The position numbers and the translations under genes were made by a program. Below the pieces are notes generated by a model. The model was not told the DNA's origin. It was given only the letters and a program-made list of their open reading frames with translations, and did no database searches. Positions 6,789-14,257 of a stretch of 14,403 nucleotides of DNA are shown here, one piece after another. Each line of letters opens with the position of its first letter. Positions within the stretch are counted from its first letter, which is position 1. Origin of the DNA: Desulfonatronum sp. (GTDB taxonomy: Bacteria > Desulfobacterota > Desulfovibrionia > Desulfovibrionales > Desulfonatronaceae); the NCBI GenBank assembly GCA_007127655.1, contig SKYX01000085.1:1-14403 (forward strand), in the 5' to 3' direction.

Positions 6789-7745
6789 ATGAGCTTTGAA
6801 GCCCATCAACCCGTTTGTCGACAAGACCCCTTGGCCGGTCAGACATTCCTGCTGGCCTTCCTGCTGGCAACCTTGCTGACGATCTGGACGTTCCCGGCAA
6901 CCGCCCCGGCACAGGCCGCGGGTGACCCCTTCCGCATCGGGTTCACCAACAACATGTTCGACGAGGTCAACGAAAACGATGCCCGGGCCGCGTTGACCAT
7001 TTGGGCCCAGACCATTGCCCGCGGAAAGGATTTGCCCATAGAGTCGGAAGTCGTGGTTTTCCAGAACGCTGAGGACATGCTCGCGGAGCTGCTGGATGGC
7101 CAGTTGGATTTGGTGGGGGGGACCACCATCGACTACTACCAGTTGCACGGCGAGGTGGATTTCTCCCCCATCATGCTGACCTATGTTGGTGGTGAAACCG
7201 CCGAGGAATATGTTCTGCTGACGCACCGTGACAGTTCCCTGGCAACGTTATCCGACCTTGCGGGCCGCCATGTTCTACTCCAGCAGACCTTTCGGACCTC
7301 CCTGGCACCGCTCTGGTTGGATACCCTGCTGGTTCAGGAGGGCCTTGCGCCTCTTGTCGGACTGGCCGGGCAGGTCACGACCCAGACCATTCTCTCCCAG
7401 GTTCTCCTGCCGGTTTTTTTTCACCAAGCGGATGCCTGCCTGGTCACTCGCCATGGCTTCGAAACCATGGCTGAACTCAATCCGCAGATCGGTGCTCAAC
7501 TCCGGGTCCTGGCCTCCTCAGAGCGGATGGTTCCAAATCTTGTTTTCTTTCGTCGCGACTACCGGCCGTCCTACCTGGAAAAACTACTCGAGAGTATTCG
7601 CAATCTCCACGAAACCCCGGCCGGACGGCAGGTGCTCCTGGTTTTTAACCTTGAACGCGCGAGGGACTACCCGGAAACTGCCCTGGATTCGGCCCTGGAA
7701 CTGATCGCCCTGCACCGACGCGTCGTTCTGGAGGACGGCCAGTGA
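6789..7745 (+). CDS. PhnD-like periplasmic substrate-binding protein, paralogue 1
   Basis: This 318-residue protein has a hydrophobic stretch at about 20-42 (FLLAFLLATLLTIWTF) ending PAQAAGD, which looks like a Sec signal peptide with cleavage after AQA. The mature part has the phosphate/phosphonate ABC binding-protein fold (PhnD-like): FRIGFTNNMF as strand 1, a DLVGGTTIDYYQLH loop, LSDLAGRHVLLQ as the second-lobe entry, and ACLVTRHGFETMAELNPQIG followed by LRVLASSE. The ATG is preceded by GAAGG with 8-base spacing. The stop overlaps the GTG start of the next gene by four bases, implying translational coupling. The next gene encodes a clear paralogue. No permease or ATPase gene is nearby, so a sensory role is more likely than transport. 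The ligand is unknown; a phosphonate should not be assumed from the family name. An 8-T run lies at 7414-7421. Confidence 0.87.
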   Translation: MSFEAHQPVCRQDPLAGQTFLLAFLLATLLTIWTFPATAPAQAAGDPFRIGFTNNMFDEVNENDARAALTIWAQTIARGKDLPIESEVVVFQNAEDMLAELLDGQLDLVGGTTIDYYQLHGEVDFSPIMLTYVGGETAEEYVLLTHRDSSLATLSDLAGRHVLLQQTFRTSLAPLWLDTLLVQEGLAPLVGLAGQVTTQTILSQVLLPVFFHQADACLVTRHGFETMAELNPQIGAQLRVLASSERMVPNLVFFRRDYRPSYLEKLLESIRNLHETPAGRQVLLVFNLERARDYPETALDSALELIALHRRVVLEDGQ

Positions 7746-8692
7746 GCAAGACCGACGTTCGCCTCTTCTCTGGTCATCATTTTCCGGGCTTGGCCGTTTT
7801 GATCCTCCTGGTCATGCTGTCATTCTCGTCACCCCCGGCACCGGCATCCGCGACCAGCCAATATTTGGAGTCCGCGCACTTGAACGTGGGCTTCATCCAG
7901 AGCGCCTTTTTCGGAATCCATCGGCTGGACGCGGAAGCAGCCTTCAAGACCTTTGCCCGAATCATCGGGCGCAACATGGGGTACGACATCTCAGTCACGG
8001 TGAGCAGCTTCGAGAGCGCCCGGGAGCTCGCGGCCATGCCCCCCGACAATCAACCGGACGTCGTCATCCTGGAGAGCTGGAGCTACATGAAAATGGGGGA
8101 CCTCGACTGGCTGGAACCGTTTTTCGTAAGTTCGGACCAGGGCCGAGTCGCCCACCCCTACCTGTTGGTGACGCGGCATGCCGACGAAGGCATGGCCCTG
8201 GAGGGCCTCCGGGGTGCGGCCCTGAACCTGTTTTTCGCGGCAAATGCCGAGCCCGGGCGGTTCTGGCTGGAGCATCTCCTGCGGGAGTCCGGCCTGGGAA
8301 CACCGGAAGAATTCTTCAATCCACTGGAATTGCACACCGACCCGATGCTCACGGTCCTCCCGGTTTTTTTCGGGAAACGGGACGCCGCGGTGATCGATGC
8401 CACGAAATTCGAGTTGCTGGCTGAACTGAACCCGCAACTGGGCAGGTTGAAAATCCTGGCCTCCTCCGAACCGCTGGTCAGCGGCATTACCTGCCTGAAA
8501 CGGACGGGATGGGCCTCGGAGCGCTTCAGGCAGGACATAGTCCGAGCCATGGCCGAGCTGCACCTTCAGCCGGCCGGGCAGCAGATTCTGACCCTGTTCA
8601 AGATGGACCGGATGGTTCCCTACGAGCCCGAATATCTGGACTCGATGCTCCGGCTGCATGCCCAAAGCCGATCTTCCGACAACCTCAAATGA
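7742..8692 (+). CDS. PhnD-like periplasmic substrate-binding protein, paralogue 2
   Basis: This 316-residue protein starts at GTG (7742), overlapping the previous stop as GTGA. The N-terminus (LAVLILLVMLSFSSPPAPASA) is a Sec signal peptide with likely cleavage after ASA. Its core aligns throughout with the preceding protein: LNVGFIQSAFF as strand 1, PDVVILESWSYMKMGDLDW where paralogue 1 has the GGTTIDYY loop, LLVTRHADEG, and LPVFFGKRDAAVIDATKFE followed by LAELNPQLG and LKILASSE. The differing ligand-loop residues suggest the pair has diverged in specificity or function. It ends in TGA overlapping the ATG of the first GGDEF-EAL gene (ATGA), so the binding protein and the c-di-GMP enzyme are probably coupled in translation. 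No transporter partner is present. Confidence 0.87.
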   Translation: MSKTDVRLFSGHHFPGLAVLILLVMLSFSSPPAPASATSQYLESAHLNVGFIQSAFFGIHRLDAEAAFKTFARIIGRNMGYDISVTVSSFESARELAAMPPDNQPDVVILESWSYMKMGDLDWLEPFFVSSDQGRVAHPYLLVTRHADEGMALEGLRGAALNLFFAANAEPGRFWLEHLLRESGLGTPEEFFNPLELHTDPMLTVLPVFFGKRDAAVIDATKFELLAELNPQLGRLKILASSEPLVSGITCLKRTGWASERFRQDIVRAMAELHLQPAGQQILTLFKMDRMVPYEPEYLDSMLRLHAQSRSSDNLK

Positions 8693-10605
8693 GACCCGTT
8701 ATGCCCCCCAACGCAACCACTGACTCGCACCGCATCCTGGTCATCGACGACAACGCCGCGATTCATGATGATTTTCGCAAAATTCTTCAGCAATCCTCCC
8801 AGGAAAAGGTCGACCTACTGAAAATGGAGTCCGACCTTTTTGGCCAGGACGTTCTCCCCGAATCAACCACCCGGTTTCGTGTGGATGCGGCCTTTCAGGG
8901 CCGGGAAGGTCTGGAAATGCTCCGCCGGGCCAAGGCTGAAAACCGGCCCTACGCCCTGGCTTTCGTGGACGGGCGCATGCCCCCGGGCTGGGATGGAATC
9001 GAGACCATCAAGCGACTCTGGGAGGTCAGTCCGGATCTGCAGGTGGTCTTTTGCACGGCCTACGCCGACTATTCCTGGCGGGACATCCAGCAAAGCCTCG
9101 GGCCCACCGACGGCCTGGTGATCCTCAAGAAACCCTTTGACAACCTGGAAGTGCTCCAACTGAGCCATGCCCTGACCCGAAAATGGGCGTTGAATCGGGA
9201 CGTCCAGGGCCGGTTACGTGATCTGGCCTTCAACGACACCCTGACCGGCCTGGCCAATCGGGTCCAATTCATGGACAGGTTCGCTGTAACCCTGAGCACG
9301 GCCCTGCGTCATGGGCACAAGGCCGCCCTGCTGTTTATCGATTTGGATAATTTCAAACGGATCAACGACACCCTGGGGCATGGGGTGGGCGACGAACTGC
9401 TCCAGACCGTGGCCGAACGCTTGCGACGCTGCCTGCGGGACACGGATAGCATTGCCCGTCCCTCTCTTCCCGGTCTTGCGGCCCGCCTGGGGGGAGATGA
9501 ATTCACGGTCATCCTGCCTGAAATCCAGAGGGGTGAATTCGCGGCCACGGTGGCCCGACGTATTGTCGAACACCTTTCACAGCCCATGGACCTGGGACAG
9601 CATCGTGTCCTCGTAACGGCCAGCATCGGCATTGCCCTGATCCCCCAGGATGGAGATACCGTGGAAACCCTGCTCAAGAAAGCCGATCTGGCCATGTACG
9701 CGGCCAAGCGGGCAGGGTCGAACACCTACGGTTTTTTCCAGGATTCCATGACCGCCTTGGCCCAGCAACGATTCACTTTGGAAAACCAGTTACGCCACGC
9801 CATTGCCCGGAAAGAACTTTCCCTGCATTACCAGCCCCAGTTCGATCTGCTCACGGGACGGCTCTCCGGAATGGAGGCCTTGTTGCGCTGGGACAACCCG
9901 GAACTGGGCAAGGTCCCGCCGAAGGAATTCATACCCATCGCGGAAGAATGCGGCCTGATTGTTTCCATCGGTGAGTGGGTCCTGCGCACGGCCTGTGCAC
10001 AGGCCGCGGCATGGATCGCCCAGGGGCTGGATATTCCCAGGGTCGCGGTGAACGTCTCCGTGCACCAGCTCGTCCATGTTCATTTTCTGGACATGGTCAG
10101 GGACGTTCTGGCCCAGACCGGCCTCCCGCCGTCATGCCTGGAAATCGAAATCACCGAGGACCTGCTGGCCGTAAAACCCGAGATCGTGCTGACCACCCTG
10201 CGCGGACTGCGGGCATTGGGCGCCCAGGTGGCCATCGACGACTTCGGCACCGGGTACTCCAGCCTGAGCCGGCTCAAGGAACTGCCCGTGGACTGCCTCA
10301 AGCTGGATGGCTCGTTCATCAGCGACCTCGCCGGCGGCATACCGGATCAGGCCCTGCTGGATGCGATGATCGCCATGGCCGCCGGGCTGGGGCTGCGGGT
10401 GATCGCCGAAAACGTGGAGACGCACTTGCAGTCATCGTTTCTGCGCGACAGGCACTGCCCTGGGGGCCAGGGCTTCCATTTCAGCCTACCCATGCCCCGG
10501 GACCAGGCCGAGGCGTTTTTGCGGGGCGAGAAAAATAAGACCAGACCCGAGGCCATCCCCCCCGGAAGGGTCGCATGTCAGGAGGAAGAACGTGGTCAGG
10601 ACTGA
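8689..10605 (+). CDS. Receiver-GGDEF-EAL c-di-GMP signalling protein, paralogue 1
   Basis: This 638-residue protein is cytoplasmic, with no membrane segment. A response-regulator receiver occupies about 14-165: RILVIDDN start, acceptor D94 in FVDGRMPPG, T123 in CTAYADYSW and K148 in LKKPFD. It has an extra stretch between the first helix and the second strand (about 50-75). A GGDEF diguanylate cyclase domain follows with intact GGDEF at 268-272. The usual RxxD inhibitory site is absent; the approach to GGDEF is ARPSLPGLAARL. The EAL phosphodiesterase domain keeps EALLRW (E396), NVS, EIEITE, DDFGTGYSSL, CLKLD, AENVE and GQGF, so the main metal and catalytic positions look intact. It should make or degrade c-di-GMP under phosphorylation control. 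I chose the ATG at 8689 (ATGA overlap with the previous gene); ATG 8701 is an alternative, and the frame extending to 8509 runs inside the previous gene. Confidence 0.92.
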   Translation: MRPVMPPNATTDSHRILVIDDNAAIHDDFRKILQQSSQEKVDLLKMESDLFGQDVLPESTTRFRVDAAFQGREGLEMLRRAKAENRPYALAFVDGRMPPGWDGIETIKRLWEVSPDLQVVFCTAYADYSWRDIQQSLGPTDGLVILKKPFDNLEVLQLSHALTRKWALNRDVQGRLRDLAFNDTLTGLANRVQFMDRFAVTLSTALRHGHKAALLFIDLDNFKRINDTLGHGVGDELLQTVAERLRRCLRDTDSIARPSLPGLAARLGGDEFTVILPEIQRGEFAATVARRIVEHLSQPMDLGQHRVLVTASIGIALIPQDGDTVETLLKKADLAMYAAKRAGSNTYGFFQDSMTALAQQRFTLENQLRHAIARKELSLHYQPQFDLLTGRLSGMEALLRWDNPELGKVPPKEFIPIAEECGLIVSIGEWVLRTACAQAAAWIAQGLDIPRVAVNVSVHQLVHVHFLDMVRDVLAQTGLPPSCLEIEITEDLLAVKPEIVLTTLRGLRALGAQVAIDDFGTGYSSLSRLKELPVDCLKLDGSFISDLAGGIPDQALLDAMIAMAAGLGLRVIAENVETHLQSSFLRDRHCPGGQGFHFSLPMPRDQAEAFLRGEKNKTRPEAIPPGRVACQEEERGQD

Positions 10606-12439
10606 AACGGATCAACTGCACCGGATTTTGGTTGTCGACGATAATCCGGCCATTCATGAGGACTTCCGCAAGACCCTGGCCGGCAAGAAACCGGCGGACA
10701 GATCCTTGCTGGACATGGAATCCGAACTTTTTGGAGCGCAGGGCTCGGAACCCGGTGCGGACACTTTCCAGGTGGACAGCGTTCTCCAGGGCCGGGACGG
10801 CGTGGACAGGGCCGTGCGGGCCAGGGCCGACGGCCGACCCTACGCCTTGGCCTTTGTGGACGGTCGGATGCCTCCGGGCATGGACGGCATTCAGACCATC
10901 AAGGAACTCTGGCGCGTCTGCCCGGACATACAGGCCGTGCTGTGCACGGCCTATGCCGACTATTCCTGGCAGGACATCCAGAAGACCCTGGGAACCAGCG
11001 ACAACCTGGTCATTCTCAAGAAGCCCTTCGATACCGTGGAGGTGCTCCAACTGGCCCATGCCCTGACACGAAAATGGGCACTGGACCAGGAGATTCAAGG
11101 CCGTCTGCACAAGCTGGCCTACTATGACACCCTGACCGACCTGCCCAACCGCACCCTGTTCCTGGACCGACTCGAGCATCTCTTGAGGTTGAGCAAGCGG
11201 TATGGACGGGCGGGGGCGGTGTTGTTCCTTGATCTGGACAACTTCAAGCGCGTCAACGACAGCCTGGGCCATGGCGTGGGTGATGAGCTGCTGAAGATCG
11301 TATCACGGAAAATGTCGGACTGCCTGCGAAGTGCGGTCACGATTGCCCGTCTGGACCAGCCGGACATGGCGGCCCGGCTGGGTGGGGATGAATTCGCGGT
11401 AATCCTGACGGATTTGGAAGGACCGGACTCCGCGGCCAACGTGGCCATGCGGCTCGCCGACCATCTGGCCAAGCCCATTGACATCGGCGCCCACCAGGTC
11501 ATCGTGACCACGAGCATCGGGATTACGCTTTTTCCCCAGGATGGCAATGATGTGGCAACGTTACTCAGAAATGCCGACCTGGCCATGTACAACGCCAAAC
11601 AGAACGGGCCAAGCGCGTTTTTGTTCTACCAGGAGTCCATGAATGTCGCGGTCCAAAAGCGGATGACCTTGGAACATCACCTGGGACGGGCCATTGCCAA
11701 CAATGAGCTCACGCTACACTACCAACCGCAGATCAACCTAGCCACGGGGCGACTTGTCGGGATGGAAGCGTTGCTGCGCTGGGACAACCCGGAGCTGGGC
11801 CAGGTTTCTCCGCTAGAATTGATCCCCATTGCCGAGGAGAACGGCATGATCCTCGCCATTGGGGAATGGGTTCTGCGTCGAGCCTGCGCGCAGGCCTGGG
11901 ACTGGACCCAGCAGGGTTTGGCCTTGCCCCGGGTCGGGGTCAACATTTCCCTGCCCCAACTCATGCACGCCGGTTTTTTACGGACCATCGACACGATCCT
12001 GGCCGAGACGGGCTTGCCGCCCCACCTGCTGGAACTGGAGGTCACGGAAAGCATGCTCATGAGTGATCCGGACGGCGTGGCCCAGACCCTGCGCGCGCTC
12101 AAAGGTCGGGGGATACAGGTGGCTGTCGACGATTTCGGCACGGGCTACTCCAGCCTGGGCCGGTTGCGGGACCTGCCCATCGACTGCCTGAAAATCGACC
12201 GCTGCTTTGTTCGGGGTATCAGCATGGGCCAGCGCGACGAGTCCATCCTGAATGCAGTGATCACCATGGCCGCGAGCATGAATTTGCGATTGGTCGCCGA
12301 AGGCGTGGAAACCACCGGGCAGGCAGACTTCTTGCGCACTCGCCACTGCCCGGAAGTCCAGGGCTACCTGTTCAGTCACCCCTTGTCCACGGATCAGGCC
12401 GAGGCCTTTTTGCGGGAACAATGCATTCCCTCCTCCTGA
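10592..12439 (+). CDS. Receiver-GGDEF-EAL c-di-GMP signalling protein, paralogue 2
   Basis: This 615-residue close paralogue of the preceding protein has the same domain order and spacing. The receiver has acceptor D90 in FVDGRMPPGMDG and LKKPFD, the GGDEF motif is at 264-268 after TIARLDQPDMAARL (no RxxD inhibitory site), and EALLRW has E392. NIS, LEVTES, DDFGTGYSSL, CLKID, AEGVE and VQGY are all present. Both catalytic sites therefore appear intact by motif. GTG at 10592 has a perfect GGAGGA five bases upstream and overlaps the previous gene's end by 14 bases, so the pair is co-transcribed and probably coupled. The upstream proteins are also a tandem pair, suggesting a one-to-one arrangement of binding protein and response regulator. 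A possible terminator follows directly after the stop. No cognate kinase is visible. Confidence 0.92.
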   Translation: MVRTETDQLHRILVVDDNPAIHEDFRKTLAGKKPADRSLLDMESELFGAQGSEPGADTFQVDSVLQGRDGVDRAVRARADGRPYALAFVDGRMPPGMDGIQTIKELWRVCPDIQAVLCTAYADYSWQDIQKTLGTSDNLVILKKPFDTVEVLQLAHALTRKWALDQEIQGRLHKLAYYDTLTDLPNRTLFLDRLEHLLRLSKRYGRAGAVLFLDLDNFKRVNDSLGHGVGDELLKIVSRKMSDCLRSAVTIARLDQPDMAARLGGDEFAVILTDLEGPDSAANVAMRLADHLAKPIDIGAHQVIVTTSIGITLFPQDGNDVATLLRNADLAMYNAKQNGPSAFLFYQESMNVAVQKRMTLEHHLGRAIANNELTLHYQPQINLATGRLVGMEALLRWDNPELGQVSPLELIPIAEENGMILAIGEWVLRRACAQAWDWTQQGLALPRVGVNISLPQLMHAGFLRTIDTILAETGLPPHLLELEVTESMLMSDPDGVAQTLRALKGRGIQVAVDDFGTGYSSLGRLRDLPIDCLKIDRCFVRGISMGQRDESILNAVITMAASMNLRLVAEGVETTGQADFLRTRHCPEVQGYLFSHPLSTDQAEAFLREQCIPSS

Positions 12440-12466
12440 CCCTTTCCCACGGGGAGAGGGACTTTT
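12440..12466 (+). terminator. Possible rho-independent terminator of the signalling operon
   Basis: CCCTTTCCC (12440-12448) and GGGAGAGGG (12452-12460) form a 9-bp stem with one G-U pair and a 3-base loop. Two bases and then four T residues follow (12463-12466). It starts immediately after the stop codon of the last operon gene. The T tract is short, so termination may be weak. Confidence 0.45.
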
Positions 12467-12537
12467 GGCAACCGAAGGGAGCGAGCAAAATGAACCTGAA
12501 CAGGGTGATTGTTAATTCCGAGCCGCGTTTGCCCCCC

Positions 12538-12650
12538 GTAGGGGCGGCCCTCGCGGCCGCCCTGGCTGGGCGAGGCAACGCGGGGCAGCGGTAATATATC
12601 GGCATTCCGTGCAATTATGGAGAACCAGGGCAGGCGCAAGGCCTGCCCCT
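12538..12650 (-). repeat. Two-hairpin composite repeat, copy 2 (inverted relative to copy 1)
   Basis: Block one at 12538-12580 matches the 43-base block of copy 1 (2451-2493, reverse-complemented) at 39 of 43 positions. Its hairpin is GGGCGGCC (12542-12549), loop CTCGC, GGCCGCCC (12555-12562). Block two at 12628-12650 is a perfect 23-base reverse-complement match to 2375-2397, with stem GGGCAGGC and GCCTGCCC around GCAAG. The spacer is 47 bases. Two of the four mismatches fall on facing stem positions (12546 and 12558; 2473 and 2485 in copy 1) and preserve pairing. Confidence 0.75.
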
Positions 12651-12766
12651 ACGGTAATAATTGTCAGAAAAATGATCGAAGCTGTTATCGTATTTCATAA
12701 ACTGTGCAACTTGTTTTTGGTTGACTCATCATCATGACAACACCCCCCTTATTAAAGGAGCAAACA

Positions 12767-14233
12767 ATGAAGGTCCGTCCCCTTTTGTTTCCGGCAATGG
12801 CCATCCTGTTCTGTCTGTTCGTTCTGATCGCGTCGCCGGTTCCCGCGGCTGCAACGGGTTCGCCGGATGGGGAAATGGTCGTGCATACGGCCGATCTGGA
12901 GACATGCATCGAGACCGCCCTGGAGAACAACCGCCGGCGTCCAGCTTCCCGCTACGCCGTGGAAATAGCCGAGGCCCAGCATCGCCAGGCCCTGGCCGGC
13001 TACTGGCCCCAGGTCAGCCTCCAGGGCGGCTACCAGCTCCTGGACCAGGACCCGAACTACATCTTTCCGGCCTACAATTTCACCCTGCCCATGGGCGGGT
13101 CCATCCCGATCACCATTCCGGGAGTGGGGACCGTGCCCACCAACGCCATCACCATCCCGGAGCAGGACATCAAGCTGATGGACAGGGAATCCTTCAGGGC
13201 ATCGGTCCAGGGCTCCTGGCTGCTGTACGACGGCGGGATGCGCAAGGGACTCCGGGAACAGGCCGAGGGGCTGGTGGACATCATGCAGCAGGAGGCCCGG
13301 AGGACGGACCTGGAAATCATGGACAGCGTCAAGCGGCTCTACTTCGGCGCGGTCCTGGCCACCCAGTTGCACCAGGTGGGCAAGGACACCCTGGCCCGGA
13401 TGGAGGCCACCCTGAACCTCACGGAAACCATGTACAAGGAGGGCTCCGGTACGGTCAAAAAGACCGACTGGCTGGGCAACAAGGTGATGGTCGAGTCTCT
13501 GCGCTCCATGGTTGCGTCCCTGGAGAAGAACGAATTGATGGCCCAGGCCGCCCTGGCCAACACCATGGGCCTGCCCTGGCACGCCAGCGTCCAGCCTGTG
13601 GACCGGGAAATGCCCTTTACGCCCTTCGCGGAGCAACTGGACGGACTGGTGGGCACGGCCTACCGGTTCAATCCGGACTGGGCCAAGATCGAGGCCGGGA
13701 TCAGGGCAGCGGAAGGCTCCCTGCGCACGGCGAAAAGCGGACACCTGCCCAGGCTGGCCGTGACCGGGGAACTGTTCAAGTGGTGGAACGACTACGACGC
13801 GGGCATGGCCACGGATCGCAACAAGGAGGGTTGGTCCGTGGGCGTGGGCGTGGAGATTCCGATTTTCAGCGGGTTCCTGACCCAGAGCAGGGTGGCCGAG
13901 GCCCGGGCCCGGGTGGCCAAGGTCAAGGAAGAGCAGTTCCTGCTTCAGGAAGGCATCGGCCTCCAGCTCCGGGATATTTTCCTGTCTCTGGGCGCGGCGG
14001 AACAGTCCCATCAAGCCACGCTGGACGCCATGGGTGCCGCCGTAGAGAACCGCGACTTGAACACCAGGGCCTACCAGCATGCCCTGGTGGAGACGGAGGA
14101 CGTTATCCAGTCCCAGTTGATGGAAGCCCTGATGTCCGCCCAGCACTACCGAGCGCGCTACGACCACATCGCCCTGCAGTCCCGGATGAATCTGGTGGTG
14201 GGGAGCGAAGTGCTCAAGAAGCTGGAAGAATAA
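12767..14233 (+). CDS. TolC-family outer-membrane efflux protein
   Basis: This 488-residue protein has a Sec signal peptide (MKVRPLLFPAMAILFCLFVL, then SPVPAAATG) and two OEP-type repeats. The first contains LETCIETALENN, VEIAEAQHRQALAGYWPQVS and VQGSWLLYDGGMRKGLREQA. The second contains IEAGIRAAEGSLRTAKSGHL, VGVGVEIPIFSGFLTQSRVA and a long C-terminal helix ending SQLMEALMSAQHYRARYDHI. It should form a trimeric channel across the outer membrane and periplasm for type I secretion or drug or metal efflux. A Pro/Ile/Thr-rich insert (about residues 110-145, with GGSIPITIPGVGTVPTN) lies in the first repeat where an outer-membrane loop would be. The ATG at 12767 has AAAGGAG at 12754-12760; the frame could begin 11 codons earlier but lacks such a site. 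A further gene starts 24 bases downstream, so it probably heads an operon. Its inner-membrane partner is not visible. Confidence 0.9.
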   Translation: MKVRPLLFPAMAILFCLFVLIASPVPAAATGSPDGEMVVHTADLETCIETALENNRRRPASRYAVEIAEAQHRQALAGYWPQVSLQGGYQLLDQDPNYIFPAYNFTLPMGGSIPITIPGVGTVPTNAITIPEQDIKLMDRESFRASVQGSWLLYDGGMRKGLREQAEGLVDIMQQEARRTDLEIMDSVKRLYFGAVLATQLHQVGKDTLARMEATLNLTETMYKEGSGTVKKTDWLGNKVMVESLRSMVASLEKNELMAQAALANTMGLPWHASVQPVDREMPFTPFAEQLDGLVGTAYRFNPDWAKIEAGIRAAEGSLRTAKSGHLPRLAVTGELFKWWNDYDAGMATDRNKEGWSVGVGVEIPIFSGFLTQSRVAEARARVAKVKEEQFLLQEGIGLQLRDIFLSLGAAEQSHQATLDAMGAAVENRDLNTRAYQHALVETEDVIQSQLMEALMSAQHYRARYDHIALQSRMNLVVGSEVLKKLEE

Positions 14234-14257
14234 GCTCCCGATGAGGAGAGGCCAACC

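Larger units (their letters stand above)
12440..12766. other. Intergenic region between the signalling operon and the TolC gene
   Basis: These 327 bases hold no believable gene. They contain the possible terminator just after the operon, the second copy of the two-hairpin repeat (12538-12650), and an AT-rich stretch (about 12651-12730) where the promoter of the TolC-family gene should lie. I could not identify convincing -35 and -10 boxes there; TTGTCA at 12661 is the nearest candidate. Confidence 0.6.

Noticed and set aside
8509..8688. Upstream extension of the first receiver-GGDEF-EAL gene
   Set aside because: It would overlap the binding-protein gene by about 180 bases and adds no domain; the ATG at 8689 overlaps the upstream stop as ATGA.
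12752..14167. Minus-strand frame opposite the TolC-family gene, and the plus-strand frame 12721-14244
   Set aside because: Both are low-complexity shadows of a gene with signal peptide and OEP repeats.
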